Shown here: positions 49,455 through 58,778 of the stretch, one piece after another
Layout: the number at the start of each line of letters is the position of its first letter
How positions within the stretch are numbered: position 1 is the stretch's first letter
Assembly: GCF_000376865.1 (NCBI RefSeq)
Contig: NZ_AQXQ01000008.1
Coordinates: 1-64,000 of the forward strand
Source: Thioalkalivibrio sp. ALJ7
GTDB taxonomy: Bacteria > Pseudomonadota > Gammaproteobacteria > Ectothiorhodospirales > Ectothiorhodospiraceae
Direction of reading: 5' to 3'
DNA length: 64,000 nt
Notes under the pieces: generated by a model
Database searches by the model: none
Told to the model about the DNA's origin: nothing
The model's input: the letters and a program-made list of their open reading frames with translations, nothing else
Program-made: the position numbers and the translations under genes

Positions 49455-49874
49455 ATGGCCGTCTACCAGGACACCCTCACCCAACGGACTCAGGGTCGCG
49501 GCACGATCAACATCACCGAAGCGGTGGAGCACATCGTACGCGCCTCCGGTATCACCACCGGTACCTGCCACGTGTTCCAGCATCACACCAGCGCGTCCCT
49601 ACTCGTCACCGAGAATGCCGATCCCGACGTGCGCCACGATCTCGAAACTCTGATCGCCCGCATGGCCCCGGACGGCGACCCCGAATACCGCCACGACATG
49701 GAAGGCGACGACGACATGGCCGCCCACGCCCGCGCCATGCTGACCCACAACGACCTGACCATCCCGGTCGGACAGGGGCGCCTGATTCTGGGCACCTGGC
49801 AAGGCCTGTTCCTCTGGGAGCACCGCTACGCCGCCCACACCCGTCGCCTGACCGTCACCGTCCAGGGCGAATAG
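49455..49874 (+). CDS. yjbQ: YjbQ/UPF0047 family protein
   Basis: A 139-aa trimeric protein of the YjbQ family. Conserved parts are FQHHTSASLLVTENADPDVRHDLE, the zinc-binding histidines (HMEGDD-type YRHDMEGDDDMAAHA) and QGLFLWEHR near the end. E. coli YjbQ has weak thiamine-phosphate synthase activity; the physiological role is unclear. It starts 25 nt after the ssrA terminator stem. It is convergent with rlmM, with an 8-nt gap. Confidence 0.93.
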   Translation: MAVYQDTLTQRTQGRGTINITEAVEHIVRASGITTGTCHVFQHHTSASLLVTENADPDVRHDLETLIARMAPDGDPEYRHDMEGDDDMAAHARAMLTHNDLTIPVGQGRLILGTWQGLFLWEHRYAAHTRRLTVTVQGE

Positions 49875-49882
49875 CCCCGGGC

Positions 49883-50959
49883 TCAGTCCAGCTTCACGTG
49901 GGCCGTGATCTCCTCGCGGTCGTGATAGAGCTGCCGCGCCCTCAGCCGGAACCGCACCCGCTCGTCCAGCAGGCGCTCCTCGATGTGGTCGAGGCAGTCG
50001 TACACGGTCTGCCAGCGCTGTTTCATCGGCAGCTTCAAATTGAAGATGACCTCCCGGCACCAGCCCGCCTCCAGCCAGTCCGCCATACGCGCGGCGACCT
50101 TGGCTGGCTTGTCCACGATGTCGCAGACCAGCCAGGTCACCGACTTTGGCGGAACCCACGAAAAGGCATCTTCACGGTGATGCTCTACCTGGGTGGTGGC
50201 CATTAAACGTGCATCCATCGGGCCATTGTCGACCGCGTGCACGTACATCCCCCGATGCACCAGCTGCCAGGTCCAACCACCGGGAGCGGCACCCAGGTCC
50301 ACCGCCTGCATCCCCTGTGCCAGGCGTGTATCCCATTCGTCCCAGGGGATGAAGGTGTGCCAGGCCTCCTCGAGCTTCAGCGTGGAACGGCTGGGGGCCT
50401 CGCGCGGCGAGCGCAGATGAAGTACCCCGCCGGGCCACTCACTGCGCCGGCCCGGACGACTGAATCCCAGTTGCACCCGATCACCGGCCTGCCAGAACAC
50501 ATGCAGCCGCTGCCCCCCGGCATCCGAACACAGCACCCCACGCTTGCGCAGCACCGCTGCCAGAGGGCGTTCCACGGCCTTGATCAGACGCCGCAGACCT
50601 TTACCTTCGTTGGTATCCGGCGTTTCGTGCCAAACCGAATCCACGCGCCACCCGGCCGCGACAGCCTGTTCAATGATGGGCGTCAGGCGATCCGCCCGGT
50701 CCAGATCCGCCAGGACCGGTAGCGCCGGGAACACCTGCCGGGCAAAGATCAGCTCTGTCAGCGGCAAGGCCCGAATCAGCTCCTTCAAACTACAGCCCGC
50801 CGGTTCAAAGAACACGTGTCCCGCGCCAGCCTGCACTCGTGCATAACCGCCTAAACCGGCACGGGCGGCCCGCTCGGTCAGCTCCGCCGTCAGATCCGCC
50901 TCGAATCCCGCGCGGCAGTACAACAGCAACCCCGCAAAGTCCGCCCCGATTCCCTGCAT
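49883..50959 (-). CDS. rlmM: 23S rRNA 2'-O-methyltransferase RlmM
   Basis: A 358-aa SAM-dependent enzyme that methylates C2498 of 23S rRNA (E. coli numbering). The N-terminal THUMP-like part includes GLLLYCRAGFEADLTAEL. The Rossmann methyltransferase domain has VDLGAAPGGWTWQLVHRG for SAM binding. The tetrad of 2'-O-methyltransferases (K-D-K-E) is plausible from VLFQ... to VIFNLKLPMK. The ATG at 50959 has a GGGGAT ribosome site. A longer reading is unconserved. Confidence 0.93.
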   Translation of the reverse strand: MQGIGADFAGLLLYCRAGFEADLTAELTERAARAGLGGYARVQAGAGHVFFEPAGCSLKELIRALPLTELIFARQVFPALPVLADLDRADRLTPIIEQAVAAGWRVDSVWHETPDTNEGKGLRRLIKAVERPLAAVLRKRGVLCSDAGGQRLHVFWQAGDRVQLGFSRPGRRSEWPGGVLHLRSPREAPSRSTLKLEEAWHTFIPWDEWDTRLAQGMQAVDLGAAPGGWTWQLVHRGMYVHAVDNGPMDARLMATTQVEHHREDAFSWVPPKSVTWLVCDIVDKPAKVAARMADWLEAGWCREVIFNLKLPMKQRWQTVYDCLDHIEERLLDERVRFRLRARQLYHDREEITAHVKLD

Positions 50960-50991
50960 TCCGTATCCCCTGTGACAGGCACTACCCGCCA

Positions 50992-51029
50992 ATAAAAAAC
51001 CGCCGCACACTCCTCGAAGTGTACGGCGG
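50992..51029 (-). terminator. Terminator after soxB
   Basis: On the minus strand CCGCCGTACACT pairs with AGTGTGCGGCGG (one mismatch) around a 6-nt loop, and TTTTTTATT follows. It lies about 50 nt after the soxB stop. Confidence 0.93.
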
Positions 51030-51077
51030 CTGCGAGAGTACCCGGCCCGCGTGCGCGGGCCAAGCCGGCTGGATCGC

Positions 51078-52817
51078 TTAGCTGGAGCGCGCCATACCGG
51101 GATCGCCTTCCACGTTCTTCAGCTTCGGCAGATACGGCTTGCCGGGGCTGATCGTGTCGTGCTCACGCAAGTAGCTGGCTACGACATCCCACACCGGATC
51201 GGTATCCAGCGGCTCATGCACATTGGCCCAGCCGGCCACCACGTACGACTTGTCCGGATCCACCGGTTCGCCGTTGATGTGCATGTCGCTGATGCGGCTC
51301 CCCATCGACTCGTGCGGATCGATGGTGTACTCGATTCCGGAGGTCCGCACCATGTCTCCACCGCGGTGGTGGTAAGGATTGGCGTTGAAGATCGAGTTGG
51401 CCACATCCTCCAGCGCATTCTTCAGCTGTTCACCACTCATCTCGTTACGCTGGGTCTCCGAGTAGGTCGTGGCCGTCTGCGTCATCAGCTCCTCAAAGGT
51501 GATCGGCGCCCCCGGCAGCACGCTAATACCCCAGCGGAAGCCCGGAGAAAGCGCCACCTCGGCGTCCATCTCCTTGATCATGGCGTCCATGATCACCTCG
51601 TCGAAGGTGCCGTTGAAGTTGCCGCGGCGGTACAGCACACCTTCAGTCACAGCCAGCTCTTCGTTCAGCTTGTCTTCGTACGGCTCACGCACCTTGCGGA
51701 TGTGTTCTTCCATCTCCGCATCCGCTTCCAGCAGGTTGGAGAATACCGGCAGCAGCGTGAACTTGTAATCGCGAATACCGCTGTCGGTGACGTCCAGGTC
51801 CATCACACCCAAGAACTTGCCGTTGGAGCCCGCGTTGGTCACCAGGGTCTTCTCGCCACCGGCATTCTCGATCTCCATGGCACCCGGCACCGCATCGTGC
51901 GTGTGACCGCCCATGATGATGTCGACGTCGCGCAGGCGGCGGGCCATTTCCATATCCGTGACCATGCCGTTGTGCGACAGGATCGCCACCACCTTGGCGC
52001 CCTTCTCGCGGCATTCGTCGATCATGCGCTGCATGTGTTCGTCGCGGATGCCGAAGGACCAGTCCGGGAACATGTAATCCGGGTTGGCCACGGAGGTATA
52101 CGGGAACGCCTGCCCGATCACCGCGACCGGCACGCCGTTCATCTCGCGGATGGTATAGGGATCGAATACCGGGTCACCCCAGTCACGGTCCTCGACGTTT
52201 TGCGCCAGGAAGTCGATGTTGTTGGGCTTGAAGTCATTCTCGATGATCTCCATCACCCGCTCGTCACCGAAGGTGAACTCCCAGTGGCCGACCATGATGT
52301 CCACACCCAGCAGCTTCTGGGCATCGACCATGTCCTGGCCATTGGTCCACAACGAGGTCGCGGAACCCTGCCAGGTATCACCGCCATCCAGCAGCAAGGA
52401 GTTCGGACGTTCGGCGCGCAGCTTCTGGACCAGGGTGGACAGGTGCGAGAACCCACCCAGCCGGCCATACTTCTCGGCGGCGTACTTGAAGTCCAGGTGC
52501 GTCACGGCGTGCGCGAGCGGCGTGCCCGGCTCGATGTCGAAGTACTCGAGCATCTTCTCGCCCGCCAGTACCGGCGGCTTGCCCTGCATGTCGCCCACAC
52601 CGATATTCACATCCGGCTCGCGGAAGTGCACCGGTTTCAGCTGCGCGTGGCAGTCCGTGTAGTGCAGCAGAGAAACGTTGCCAAACTTCGGCAGGTCATA
52701 CATATCCGACTCGGCCGGGCGCCAGGACCCTTTTTCACCGGCCCAGGCATTCATGGAAAAGCCGGCGGCACTGGCCGCAACCATGGCTTCCAGAAACTCT
52801 CTGCGCGTCAGGCTCAT
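51078..52817 (-). CDS. soxB: Thiosulfohydrolase SoxB
   Basis: A 579-aa periplasmic di-manganese enzyme that hydrolyses sulfonate from the SoxYZ carrier during thiosulfate oxidation. The N terminus SLTRREFLEAMVAASAAGFS is a twin-arginine-type signal. Metal-site motifs of the 5'-nucleotidase-like fold are present in SoxB form: HYTDCHAQLKPV, LDGGDTWQGS, MVGHWEFTFG, LSHNGM and GGHTHD. The GHWEFT and TDCHAQL variants separate SoxB from UshA. The start follows a GGAG ribosome site. No soxX, Y, Z, A, C or D gene is nearby, so it is an isolated soxB. Confidence 0.95.
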   Translation of the reverse strand: MSLTRREFLEAMVAASAAGFSMNAWAGEKGSWRPAESDMYDLPKFGNVSLLHYTDCHAQLKPVHFREPDVNIGVGDMQGKPPVLAGEKMLEYFDIEPGTPLAHAVTHLDFKYAAEKYGRLGGFSHLSTLVQKLRAERPNSLLLDGGDTWQGSATSLWTNGQDMVDAQKLLGVDIMVGHWEFTFGDERVMEIIENDFKPNNIDFLAQNVEDRDWGDPVFDPYTIREMNGVPVAVIGQAFPYTSVANPDYMFPDWSFGIRDEHMQRMIDECREKGAKVVAILSHNGMVTDMEMARRLRDVDIIMGGHTHDAVPGAMEIENAGGEKTLVTNAGSNGKFLGVMDLDVTDSGIRDYKFTLLPVFSNLLEADAEMEEHIRKVREPYEDKLNEELAVTEGVLYRRGNFNGTFDEVIMDAMIKEMDAEVALSPGFRWGISVLPGAPITFEELMTQTATTYSETQRNEMSGEQLKNALEDVANSIFNANPYHHRGGDMVRTSGIEYTIDPHESMGSRISDMHINGEPVDPDKSYVVAGWANVHEPLDTDPVWDVVASYLREHDTISPGKPYLPKLKNVEGDPGMARSS

Positions 52818-53242
52818 TATGGATCTCCTTGGTGGTTTGAATATTTTCCAGGCACGAGAAGCGCACCTCCTACCTGCATCACGACGCTCTCCATCCAGGA
52901 ATGTTCCATACCCCATCACGGAAAACGGCAGGCCAAACCCGCGATTTCGCGCTCAATGCACGGGTTTCGCGCGAGATCGTACCGATTTATCGCCTGTTCA
53001 CAATTTTCCAGAAATTTGGGAAAGGCTTCACATTTCCCCGCGAAGCGGGCACAAAAAAGCCTGCTATCCGGAGATAGCAGGCCAAGACGCGACATACACC
53101 GTCGAATACGAGGGTCTGGCACGCACGTTGGGGGCTCGTGCATCCCTTGCCAGACCACGGGTCGAATCCGACGCCCTCAGGCTAGTAACGGCCGACCCGC
53201 TCGTTCTTGATCCAGATCAACAGACGATGCAATTCGTGAGCA
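52818..53242. other. soxB-fba intergenic stretch
   Basis: About 425 nt without a convincing gene. It holds the soxB upstream region and a terminator at 53053-53082. A 160-nt GC-rich piece lies between that terminator and the fba stop, with no recognisable function. Confidence 0.6.
53053..53082 (-). terminator. Terminator downstream of fba
   Basis: A perfect 10-bp stem, GCCTGCTATC and GATAGCAGGC with a 4-nt loop, is followed on the minus strand by TTTTTT. It lies 160 nt after the fba stop. Confidence 0.9.
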
Positions 53243-54247
53243 TCAGGCGGCGTATTTGCCCTGGGCCGCCAACCCGTTGTCGCGCGCACGTTCGTACACG
53301 GTCTGCTGCGCCTTCTCGAAGTTGTTGGCCATGTCCTTGCCCCAGAGCTCCATCGCGGCCTGCTGCATACCACGGCCATAGGAGAACGACAGCGGCCACG
53401 GGGTACCCCCAATGCGGTTCATCGCATCCAGGTGGTTCGTGGCATCGGCATCGCTCTGACCACCGGACAGGAACACGATCCCCGGCAGGATCGCCGGCAC
53501 CGCGGATTCCAGGCAGCGCAACGTGGCGTGCGCCACATCCTCGACGCTGGCCCTTTCGGGGCAATCCTTGCCAGGGAGCACCATGCTGGCCTTCAGGATG
53601 GTGCCCTCCAACAACACGTGGTGTTCGTACAAGGCGCGGAATAGCGCCCGCTGCGTGGCCTCGGTCACGCCATAGCAGGTCTCGATATCGTGGCTGCCAT
53701 CCATCAGAACTTCCGGCTCCACCATCGGCACGATCCCCTGCTCCTGACAAAGCGCGGCGTAGCGCGCCAGGGCATGGGCGTTCGCCTCGATGCAGGTATC
53801 GGTGGGCATGGTTTCGCCAATTGTGATGACCGCGCGCCACTTGGCGAAGCGTGCACCCATCTTGGCGTATTCCTCGAGCCGTTCGCGCAGGCCATCCAGG
53901 CCTTCGGTCACCTTTTCACCAGGGAATCCGGCCAGATCCTTCGCACCGGTATCCACCTTGATGCCCGGCAGAATGCCGGCTTCGTTCATCACATCCACGA
54001 ACGGCTTGCCGTCGCGAGTGGACTGGCGGATGGTCTCGTCGTACAGGATCGCGCCGGAGATATATTCATTGAGCCCCGGCGTCGTCAGAAGCAGCTCGCG
54101 GTAGGTACGGCGATTCTCCTCGCTGTTCTCGACACCGACCGCTCCCAGGCGCTTGGCAATCGTCCCGGTGGATTCATCGATCGCGATGATCCCCTTTCCG
54201 GGTGCCACCATCGCTTCGGCCGTTTCTACCAACTGATCAATCTTCAT
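53243..54247 (-). CDS. Class I fructose-bisphosphate aldolase
   Basis: A 334-aa Schiff-base aldolase of the eukaryotic-like class I family. It interconverts fructose 1,6-bisphosphate with DHAP and glyceraldehyde 3-phosphate, for glycolysis and carbon fixation cycles. The Schiff-base Lys is in LEGTILKASMVLPG. Other landmarks are GKGIIAIDESTGTIAKRL near the start, FAKWRAVI and LSGGQSDADATNHL. The ATG at 54247 has an AAGGAG ribosome site. The following 158-nt gap to the flavoprotein gene holds a 17-bp direct repeat at about 54371-54404 and nothing else. Confidence 0.95.
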   Translation of the reverse strand: MKIDQLVETAEAMVAPGKGIIAIDESTGTIAKRLGAVGVENSEENRRTYRELLLTTPGLNEYISGAILYDETIRQSTRDGKPFVDVMNEAGILPGIKVDTGAKDLAGFPGEKVTEGLDGLRERLEEYAKMGARFAKWRAVITIGETMPTDTCIEANAHALARYAALCQEQGIVPMVEPEVLMDGSHDIETCYGVTEATQRALFRALYEHHVLLEGTILKASMVLPGKDCPERASVEDVAHATLRCLESAVPAILPGIVFLSGGQSDADATNHLDAMNRIGGTPWPLSFSYGRGMQQAAMELWGKDMANNFEKAQQTVYERARDNGLAAQGKYAA

Positions 54248-54405
54248 ACGGGCTCCTTGCATTTCTGCGTGGGACTGCCTTCGGAGAGTAGTCACCCTCC
54301 GCAGGTTCTTCCAACCTGACAGACAGAACCCCAACACAGTTTCCGGAAATGCACGAAAGGCCTTTGCGCCAGCGCTTGATCGGACTTACCAGCACTTGAT
54401 TGGAC

Positions 54406-55602
54406 TTAAACGTATTCGCCCGCCGCGTGCCCCGAGGCCCAGGCCCACTGGAAGTTGTGGCCCCCCAGATGCCCGGTCACATCCACCACCTCGCCAATGA
54501 AATACAACCCCGGCGCGCTGCGACATTCCATCGTCTTCGACGAGAGGGCATCGGTATCCACCCCGCCCAGCGTCACTTCCGCCGTGCGATAGCCCTCGGT
54601 ACCCGCGGGCCAGACCGTCCACGGCTGGCAGGCGGCCACGACCTGATCAATATCGGCATTGCTCAATTGATCCAGCGGGCGATTCCCCACCCATAGCTCG
54701 CACCAGCGCTGCGCCACCCGGCGCGTCAGCTGCTCCCCCAGCACACTCTTGAGCTCCACCTTCGGACGTTGTTCGCGCAGCTCCCGCAGGTGCGCCGCCA
54801 GGTCCAGCTCCGGGAACAGGTCGATCTCCACCGGCTGCCCCTCCTCCCAGTAGGACGAGGCCTGCAGCACCGCCGGACCGCTGAGCCCGCGATGCGTAAA
54901 CAGGATGTTCTCGCGAAACCCGGCCCCACCGGCACGGGTCATGGTGTCGAGCGAAACGCCCGACAGGCCCTCCAGTTCCTCCAGGGGCCGCCCGCTGAGG
55001 GTGAATGGCACCAGCGCCGGGCGCGTCGGTCGTACCGGGATGTTCTGCGAACGCGCAAGGTCCAGCCCAAAGCCGGTGGCCCCCATACGCGGGATGGAAT
55101 AGCCACCCGTGGCGATTACCAGCGACTCGCAGCTCACCGGCTGCGAACCCGCCATCAATCGGTGCGGCGCACCCGGCTCCACCTGCGTCACCGCCGTATC
55201 CGTGCGCACCGTCACCCCGGCCGCCGCACACTCGTCCAGCAGCATGCGCACGATGTCCTTGGATGAGCCATCGCAAAACAGCTGGCCGAGCTTCTTCTCG
55301 TGGTAGGGGATCCCGTGTTTCTCCACCAGGGCGATGAAGTCCCACTGGGTGTAGCGGCTAAGCGCCGATTTTACGAAATGCGGATTCGCGGAGATGAAGT
55401 TCTCCGGCTCGCAGTACATGTTGGTGAAATTGCAGCGCCCACCGCCGGACATCAGGATCTTCTTGCCGACCCGGTTGGCATGCTCCAGCACCAGTACCCG
55501 ACGCCCACGGGCCCCGGCAGTCAACGCGCACATCAGTCCTGCCGCGCCGCCGCCGACCACCACTACATCAAACGCCTCTACTGTATGCCCCGCCTCGCTC
55601 AT
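54406..55602 (-). CDS. HI0933-family flavoprotein (NAD(P)/FAD-dependent oxidoreductase)
   Basis: A 398-aa flavoprotein. The Rossmann FAD motif VVVGGGAAGLMCALTAGARG is near the N terminus. RVGKKILMSGGGRCNFTN is the HI0933 family hallmark, and it ends with HLGGHNFQWAWASGHAAGE. This family includes RdsA/BaiN-type enzymes, but its reaction in most bacteria is unknown. No partner gene suggests a pathway here. Confidence 0.9.
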   Translation of the reverse strand: MSEAGHTVEAFDVVVVGGGAAGLMCALTAGARGRRVLVLEHANRVGKKILMSGGGRCNFTNMYCEPENFISANPHFVKSALSRYTQWDFIALVEKHGIPYHEKKLGQLFCDGSSKDIVRMLLDECAAAGVTVRTDTAVTQVEPGAPHRLMAGSQPVSCESLVIATGGYSIPRMGATGFGLDLARSQNIPVRPTRPALVPFTLSGRPLEELEGLSGVSLDTMTRAGGAGFRENILFTHRGLSGPAVLQASSYWEEGQPVEIDLFPELDLAAHLRELREQRPKVELKSVLGEQLTRRVAQRWCELWVGNRPLDQLSNADIDQVVAACQPWTVWPAGTEGYRTAEVTLGGVDTDALSSKTMECRSAPGLYFIGEVVDVTGHLGGHNFQWAWASGHAAGEYV

Positions 55603-55657
55603 GGCGGGCGATTCTACCCGAAGCGCTGGCGTCGCCCCCGAGCGGGCAACCGCGCGC

Positions 55658-56230
55658 TCAGCGCAGCCACTCCTTGCGCACCACTACCGTCTGCGCGATC
55701 AGGTCATGCAGGGCCTGCCGGCGCCGGGTAAAGGCCACCATGATGTACCCGATCATCAGGATGATGGCCGAAAGGATGGTGGCGAAGTGGCGCCCCGTTG
55801 CGCGCATGAACGAGATCCGCTCACCGTGGTAGTCGACGACCCGCAGCCCGAACACCAGCTTGCCCAGCGTCGCCTGATACTGCGAGCTATGCATGCCGGC
55901 CCAGTACAACCAGCCCACCACCACATTCACCAAAAACCAGGCCAGCTCCGCCGGCGGCATTGGGTCACCCGGCTCGCGTGGCACCATGGTCTCCGGGCTA
56001 ATGACCAGCTGAGCGAGTACTTGTGGCACACCGATAATCACCGCATCCAGCAGGTACGCTCCCGCGCGCACCCAGAAGCCACCATAGGCATTGCGATCCT
56101 CTGGCGGGCCGGACGCCCCGACTTCCTCCTGTGGGACCGAGCGGGCCTCACCCGCATCCATCCGGCTACCACAGTGCTGGCAGTACCGGGCATCGTCCGG
56201 ATTATCCTGACCGCATTCCCTGCAGTTCAT
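55658..56230 (-). CDS. Zinc-ribbon plus RDD-family membrane protein
   Basis: A 190-aa protein. The N-terminal 30 residues are a zinc ribbon with four Cys (MNCRECGQDNPDDARYCQHCGSR, two CxxC pairs). The rest is an RDD domain with three to four transmembrane helices. It has the opening WVRAGAYLLDAVIIG, then LGKLVFGLRVVDYHGERISFMRA and the final QALHDLIAQTVVV. RDD proteins may be ion transporters, with Na+/H+ exchange shown for one. The role here is unknown. Confidence 0.85.
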   Translation of the reverse strand: MNCRECGQDNPDDARYCQHCGSRMDAGEARSVPQEEVGASGPPEDRNAYGGFWVRAGAYLLDAVIIGVPQVLAQLVISPETMVPREPGDPMPPAELAWFLVNVVVGWLYWAGMHSSQYQATLGKLVFGLRVVDYHGERISFMRATGRHFATILSAIILMIGYIMVAFTRRRQALHDLIAQTVVVRKEWLR

Positions 56231-56252
56231 CCACTACCTCCTTGTGCTGGAT

Positions 56253-56732
56253 TCAGTACGGCGAAACAGCCGTGTTCTGGGCAAAGCGAATCTGCCAGCC
56301 GGCATCCGCGTCCTGCTCCAGAAGGAAACTCATACGGGTATGCAGGATGCCGTCACCCCCATCCGGCAACCCCTCGGGCATCGACTCGATGTTCGAGACC
56401 GCCAGCTTGGCCACCGCCAACGCGCGGTCGTCACCCAGCATTTCGATGTGCTCTACCGAAAGATCCAGTTCCGTACCTGCAAAAGGACCCGCAAACACCG
56501 AATCATGCCGCTGCGCATTCTCGTCGCGCCCCTCCAAGCGGCTTCCTGCCAGATTCACCACCACGGAATCTTCCTGGTAGTCGCGTGCCCAACCGGCGCC
56601 ATCCGCAGCCGACCAGGCCGACTCCTTGGCCTTCAGCAGCTGCTCAATCGCCGCCTCATCCCCGGCTACAACCGAACCGGAAAATGCCATCAGCCCAACC
56701 ATGCCGGTCAGAAACACCATCTTTCGCGTCAT
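56253..56732 (-). CDS. Exported SnoaL/DUF4440-like protein
   Basis: A 159-aa protein with a signal peptide (MVFLTGMVGLMAFSGSVVAG). The mature part begins AAIEQLLKAKESAWSAADGAGWARDYQEDSVVV, the usual start of NTF2-like/DUF4440 proteins, and ends with a WQIRFAQNTAVSPY strand. Some members bind small ligands or are ketosteroid-isomerase-like; no catalytic residues can be assigned. It lies 22 nt before the RDD gene and may be cotranscribed with it. Confidence 0.75.
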   Translation of the reverse strand: MTRKMVFLTGMVGLMAFSGSVVAGDEAAIEQLLKAKESAWSAADGAGWARDYQEDSVVVNLAGSRLEGRDENAQRHDSVFAGPFAGTELDLSVEHIEMLGDDRALAVAKLAVSNIESMPEGLPDGGDGILHTRMSFLLEQDADAGWQIRFAQNTAVSPY

Positions 56733-56810
56733 ACCCAACCCTCAACCGTTAAACCAACCCCCTGTTTACAGGAGACCCCCACCCCACGCCAATCCACTCA
56801 CCGCATCCGC

Positions 56811-57075
56811 CCCTTCCCGCTCTCCCTGCCTCCCCGTGAACCGCCCTTGACCTGGCCCCGCCTGCCCTCCTTCGCCTCTTCGTGCCCTTCGTGGTCAACA
56901 ACCCGCCCTTGACCTTGACCTTACCTGCGCACGTCCTCGTGCCATTACCTTTGGGCCAATCCCATCAACCCCCTTCCCTACCTCCCTGTGAATTGCCCTT
57001 GAGCTGGCCCCGCCTGCCCTCCTTCGTCTCTTCGTGCCCTTCGTGGTCAAAACCCGCCCTTGACCTTGAATTAGC
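56811..57075 (+). repeat. Tandem pair of dispersed repeat units (C1/C2)
   Basis: The 349-nt gap 56733-57081 holds no convincing gene but two direct units of the dispersed repeat. C1 is about 56811-56930 and C2 about 56967-57075. Both contain CCTCCC-(C)-TGTGAA, CGCCCTTGACCTGG (or GAGCTGG), CCGCCTGCCCTCCTTCG, CTTCGTGCCCTTCGTGGTCAA and CCGCCCTTGACCTT. They differ at few positions and lie in the same direction. Confidence 0.8.
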
Positions 57076-57081
57076 CCCGCC

Positions 57082-58647
57082 TTACAGCAACGGCTCCACC
57101 GGCAAAATCCGCGTCACGCCCGCAACAAAGCGCCGCCACAAACTGGCCTTCGGCTCGTAGCGGTACACGTTACCGTCAGCGTCCCGCCACTCCAGCCAGC
57201 CCATCTCATCGTGGCTCACGCGAAAAGCCACCTGCGGCCGAATCCCCTGTTGATGCAGAGCCACCAGCCGCTCGACCAGCACCGGATCGCGCAGGAACAC
57301 ACCGGACTCGCTATTGGTATGTGCCGAGCGCGGATCCAGATTGAACGACCCGACAAAGGCCTCCTCCCCATCAAACACCAGCAGCTTGGTGTGCAGGCTC
57401 GCCTGCACAGGCCCCCTGGGCGGGTCCCGTTCCAGGCGCGCCCAACGCGGCGGCCCGGTCGGGCGCAACTCGAACAGCTCCACCCCCGCCTCCAGCAGCG
57501 CATGCCGTCGGCTCGCATAGCCCGCATGGGTAAACGCCACATCGTTTGCCGCCAACGAGTTCGTCAACACCTGAACCCGGACACCGCCTTCACTCATCCG
57601 CGAGAGCTGCGCCGCCCCATCGCGTCCCGGCACAAAGTACGGCGACACAATCAGCAACTCCTCGCGCACGCCTTCAATGCGCTCACCCAGGGCATCCGCG
57701 ACCCGCGAGCCGGTCCCACGTCCGCGCGCCTTGGCCTCATCGTCGACCACGAACTCCGCCGCGTCCGTCCACACATACGCGGCCGAATCCGTAACCGGCT
57801 GGGGCACAGGCTGACCGTTCAGGGGTTCCATCTGCATCAGAGGGTGGGTGTGATGCCGCGCCACCCAAGCGCGTAATTCACCATGCTGCCGGGCGAGCTG
57901 CTCGGGCGAACCCGACTCCCGTGCCACGCGGGCCACGTGCAGCGCACCCGGGCTATTCCAGAACTCCACAAACGAGTGCTCCACCTCCGCGACCAACGGC
58001 CCCACTAACACAAGGTCGAGATCCGCAAAGTTGTAGTCCGGGCTCGCTTCGAAGTACTCATCCCCCACATTGCGCCCCCCGGTGATCGCCAGGTGCCCAT
58101 CCACCACCCACGCCTTGTTGTGCATCCGATGGTTCAAGTCGCTGCCGCGAAGAACAAACTCCGCACTCGCCCGCAGCAGCCCAGCACGCGTTCGGAACGG
58201 GTTAAAGATGCGCACCTCGATATTCGCGTGCTGATCCACCGCTGCCAGCAACGCGTCCCGCCCGCGGGCGTCGATATCATCCAGCAGTAGCGATACCTGT
58301 ACCCCGCGATCGGCTGCCCCCAGCAACTCCCCCATCAACACACGCCCGGCCACATCGTCACGCCAGATATAGGACTGCACCTGAATCCGCTCGCGCGCCA
58401 TTCGCACGCTCATCACCCGCCAGCGAAAGGCCTCCGTCCCGTCATCCAACAAGCGGAACCCGGTCTTGCCGTCCTCGCGGGCCGGCGCCAGTTCGCCCAG
58501 CCATTCGGCCAAAGGCCCCTGGCTTGCAGGCGGCTCCTGGGCCACGGGGACGCGGTCCGGCGCCGGCTGCAACGGCGCACAGCCGCCCGCCAGCACCACC
58601 AGAAGCAGCACCGCCACAACCCCAAAGCCCCTGTAGAGATCACGCAT
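57082..58647 (-). CDS. Phospholipase D-family lipoprotein, cardiolipin synthase ClsC-like
   Basis: A 521-aa protein with a lipobox (VLLLVVLAGGCAP), so it is probably a membrane-anchored lipoprotein. Two HKD motifs are present: HRMHNKAWVVDGHLAITGGRN (residues about 165-190) and SLHTKLLVFDGEEAFVGSFN (about 420-440). This two-motif layout with lipoprotein signal matches ClsC (YmdC) of E. coli, which condenses phosphatidylglycerol and phosphatidylethanolamine into cardiolipin. Substrate use in this organism is not shown. The ATG at 58647 has a weak ribosome site; an adjacent TTG is possible. Confidence 0.85.
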   Translation of the reverse strand: MRDLYRGFGVVAVLLLVVLAGGCAPLQPAPDRVPVAQEPPASQGPLAEWLGELAPAREDGKTGFRLLDDGTEAFRWRVMSVRMARERIQVQSYIWRDDVAGRVLMGELLGAADRGVQVSLLLDDIDARGRDALLAAVDQHANIEVRIFNPFRTRAGLLRASAEFVLRGSDLNHRMHNKAWVVDGHLAITGGRNVGDEYFEASPDYNFADLDLVLVGPLVAEVEHSFVEFWNSPGALHVARVARESGSPEQLARQHGELRAWVARHHTHPLMQMEPLNGQPVPQPVTDSAAYVWTDAAEFVVDDEAKARGRGTGSRVADALGERIEGVREELLIVSPYFVPGRDGAAQLSRMSEGGVRVQVLTNSLAANDVAFTHAGYASRRHALLEAGVELFELRPTGPPRWARLERDPPRGPVQASLHTKLLVFDGEEAFVGSFNLDPRSAHTNSESGVFLRDPVLVERLVALHQQGIRPQVAFRVSHDEMGWLEWRDADGNVYRYEPKASLWRRFVAGVTRILPVEPLL

Positions 58648-58736
58648 CAATCGCCAGCCGCAAACAAAGCCCCCCTAGCACGCCAGGCACAGCGTGCCGT
58701 TCCACCCGGTGCCTGTCCATTCCGGTGCCCAGAAAC

Positions 58737-58773
58737 AAAAAAAGCGAGCCGGGCGGACCCGGACTCGCTTTTT
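58737..58773. terminator. Terminator after tRNA-Val
   Basis: A long hairpin with AAAAAGCGAG / CTCGCTTTTT outer arms and CCGGG / CCCGG inner arms. It follows the tRNA on the minus strand and has U-rich ends on both sides, so it can act in both directions. Confidence 0.85.
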
Positions 58774-58778
58774 AAATT

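Noticed and set aside
51051-53210. A 719-codon open frame on the plus strand, His-rich
   Set aside because: It is antisense to soxB and runs through the soxB terminator region. No domain is recognisable.
54371-54404. Imperfect 17-bp direct repeat (GCGCTTGATCGGACTTA and GCACTTGATTGGACTTA)
   Set aside because: Only two copies with mismatches at the end of the flavoprotein gene. No further structure or likely function.
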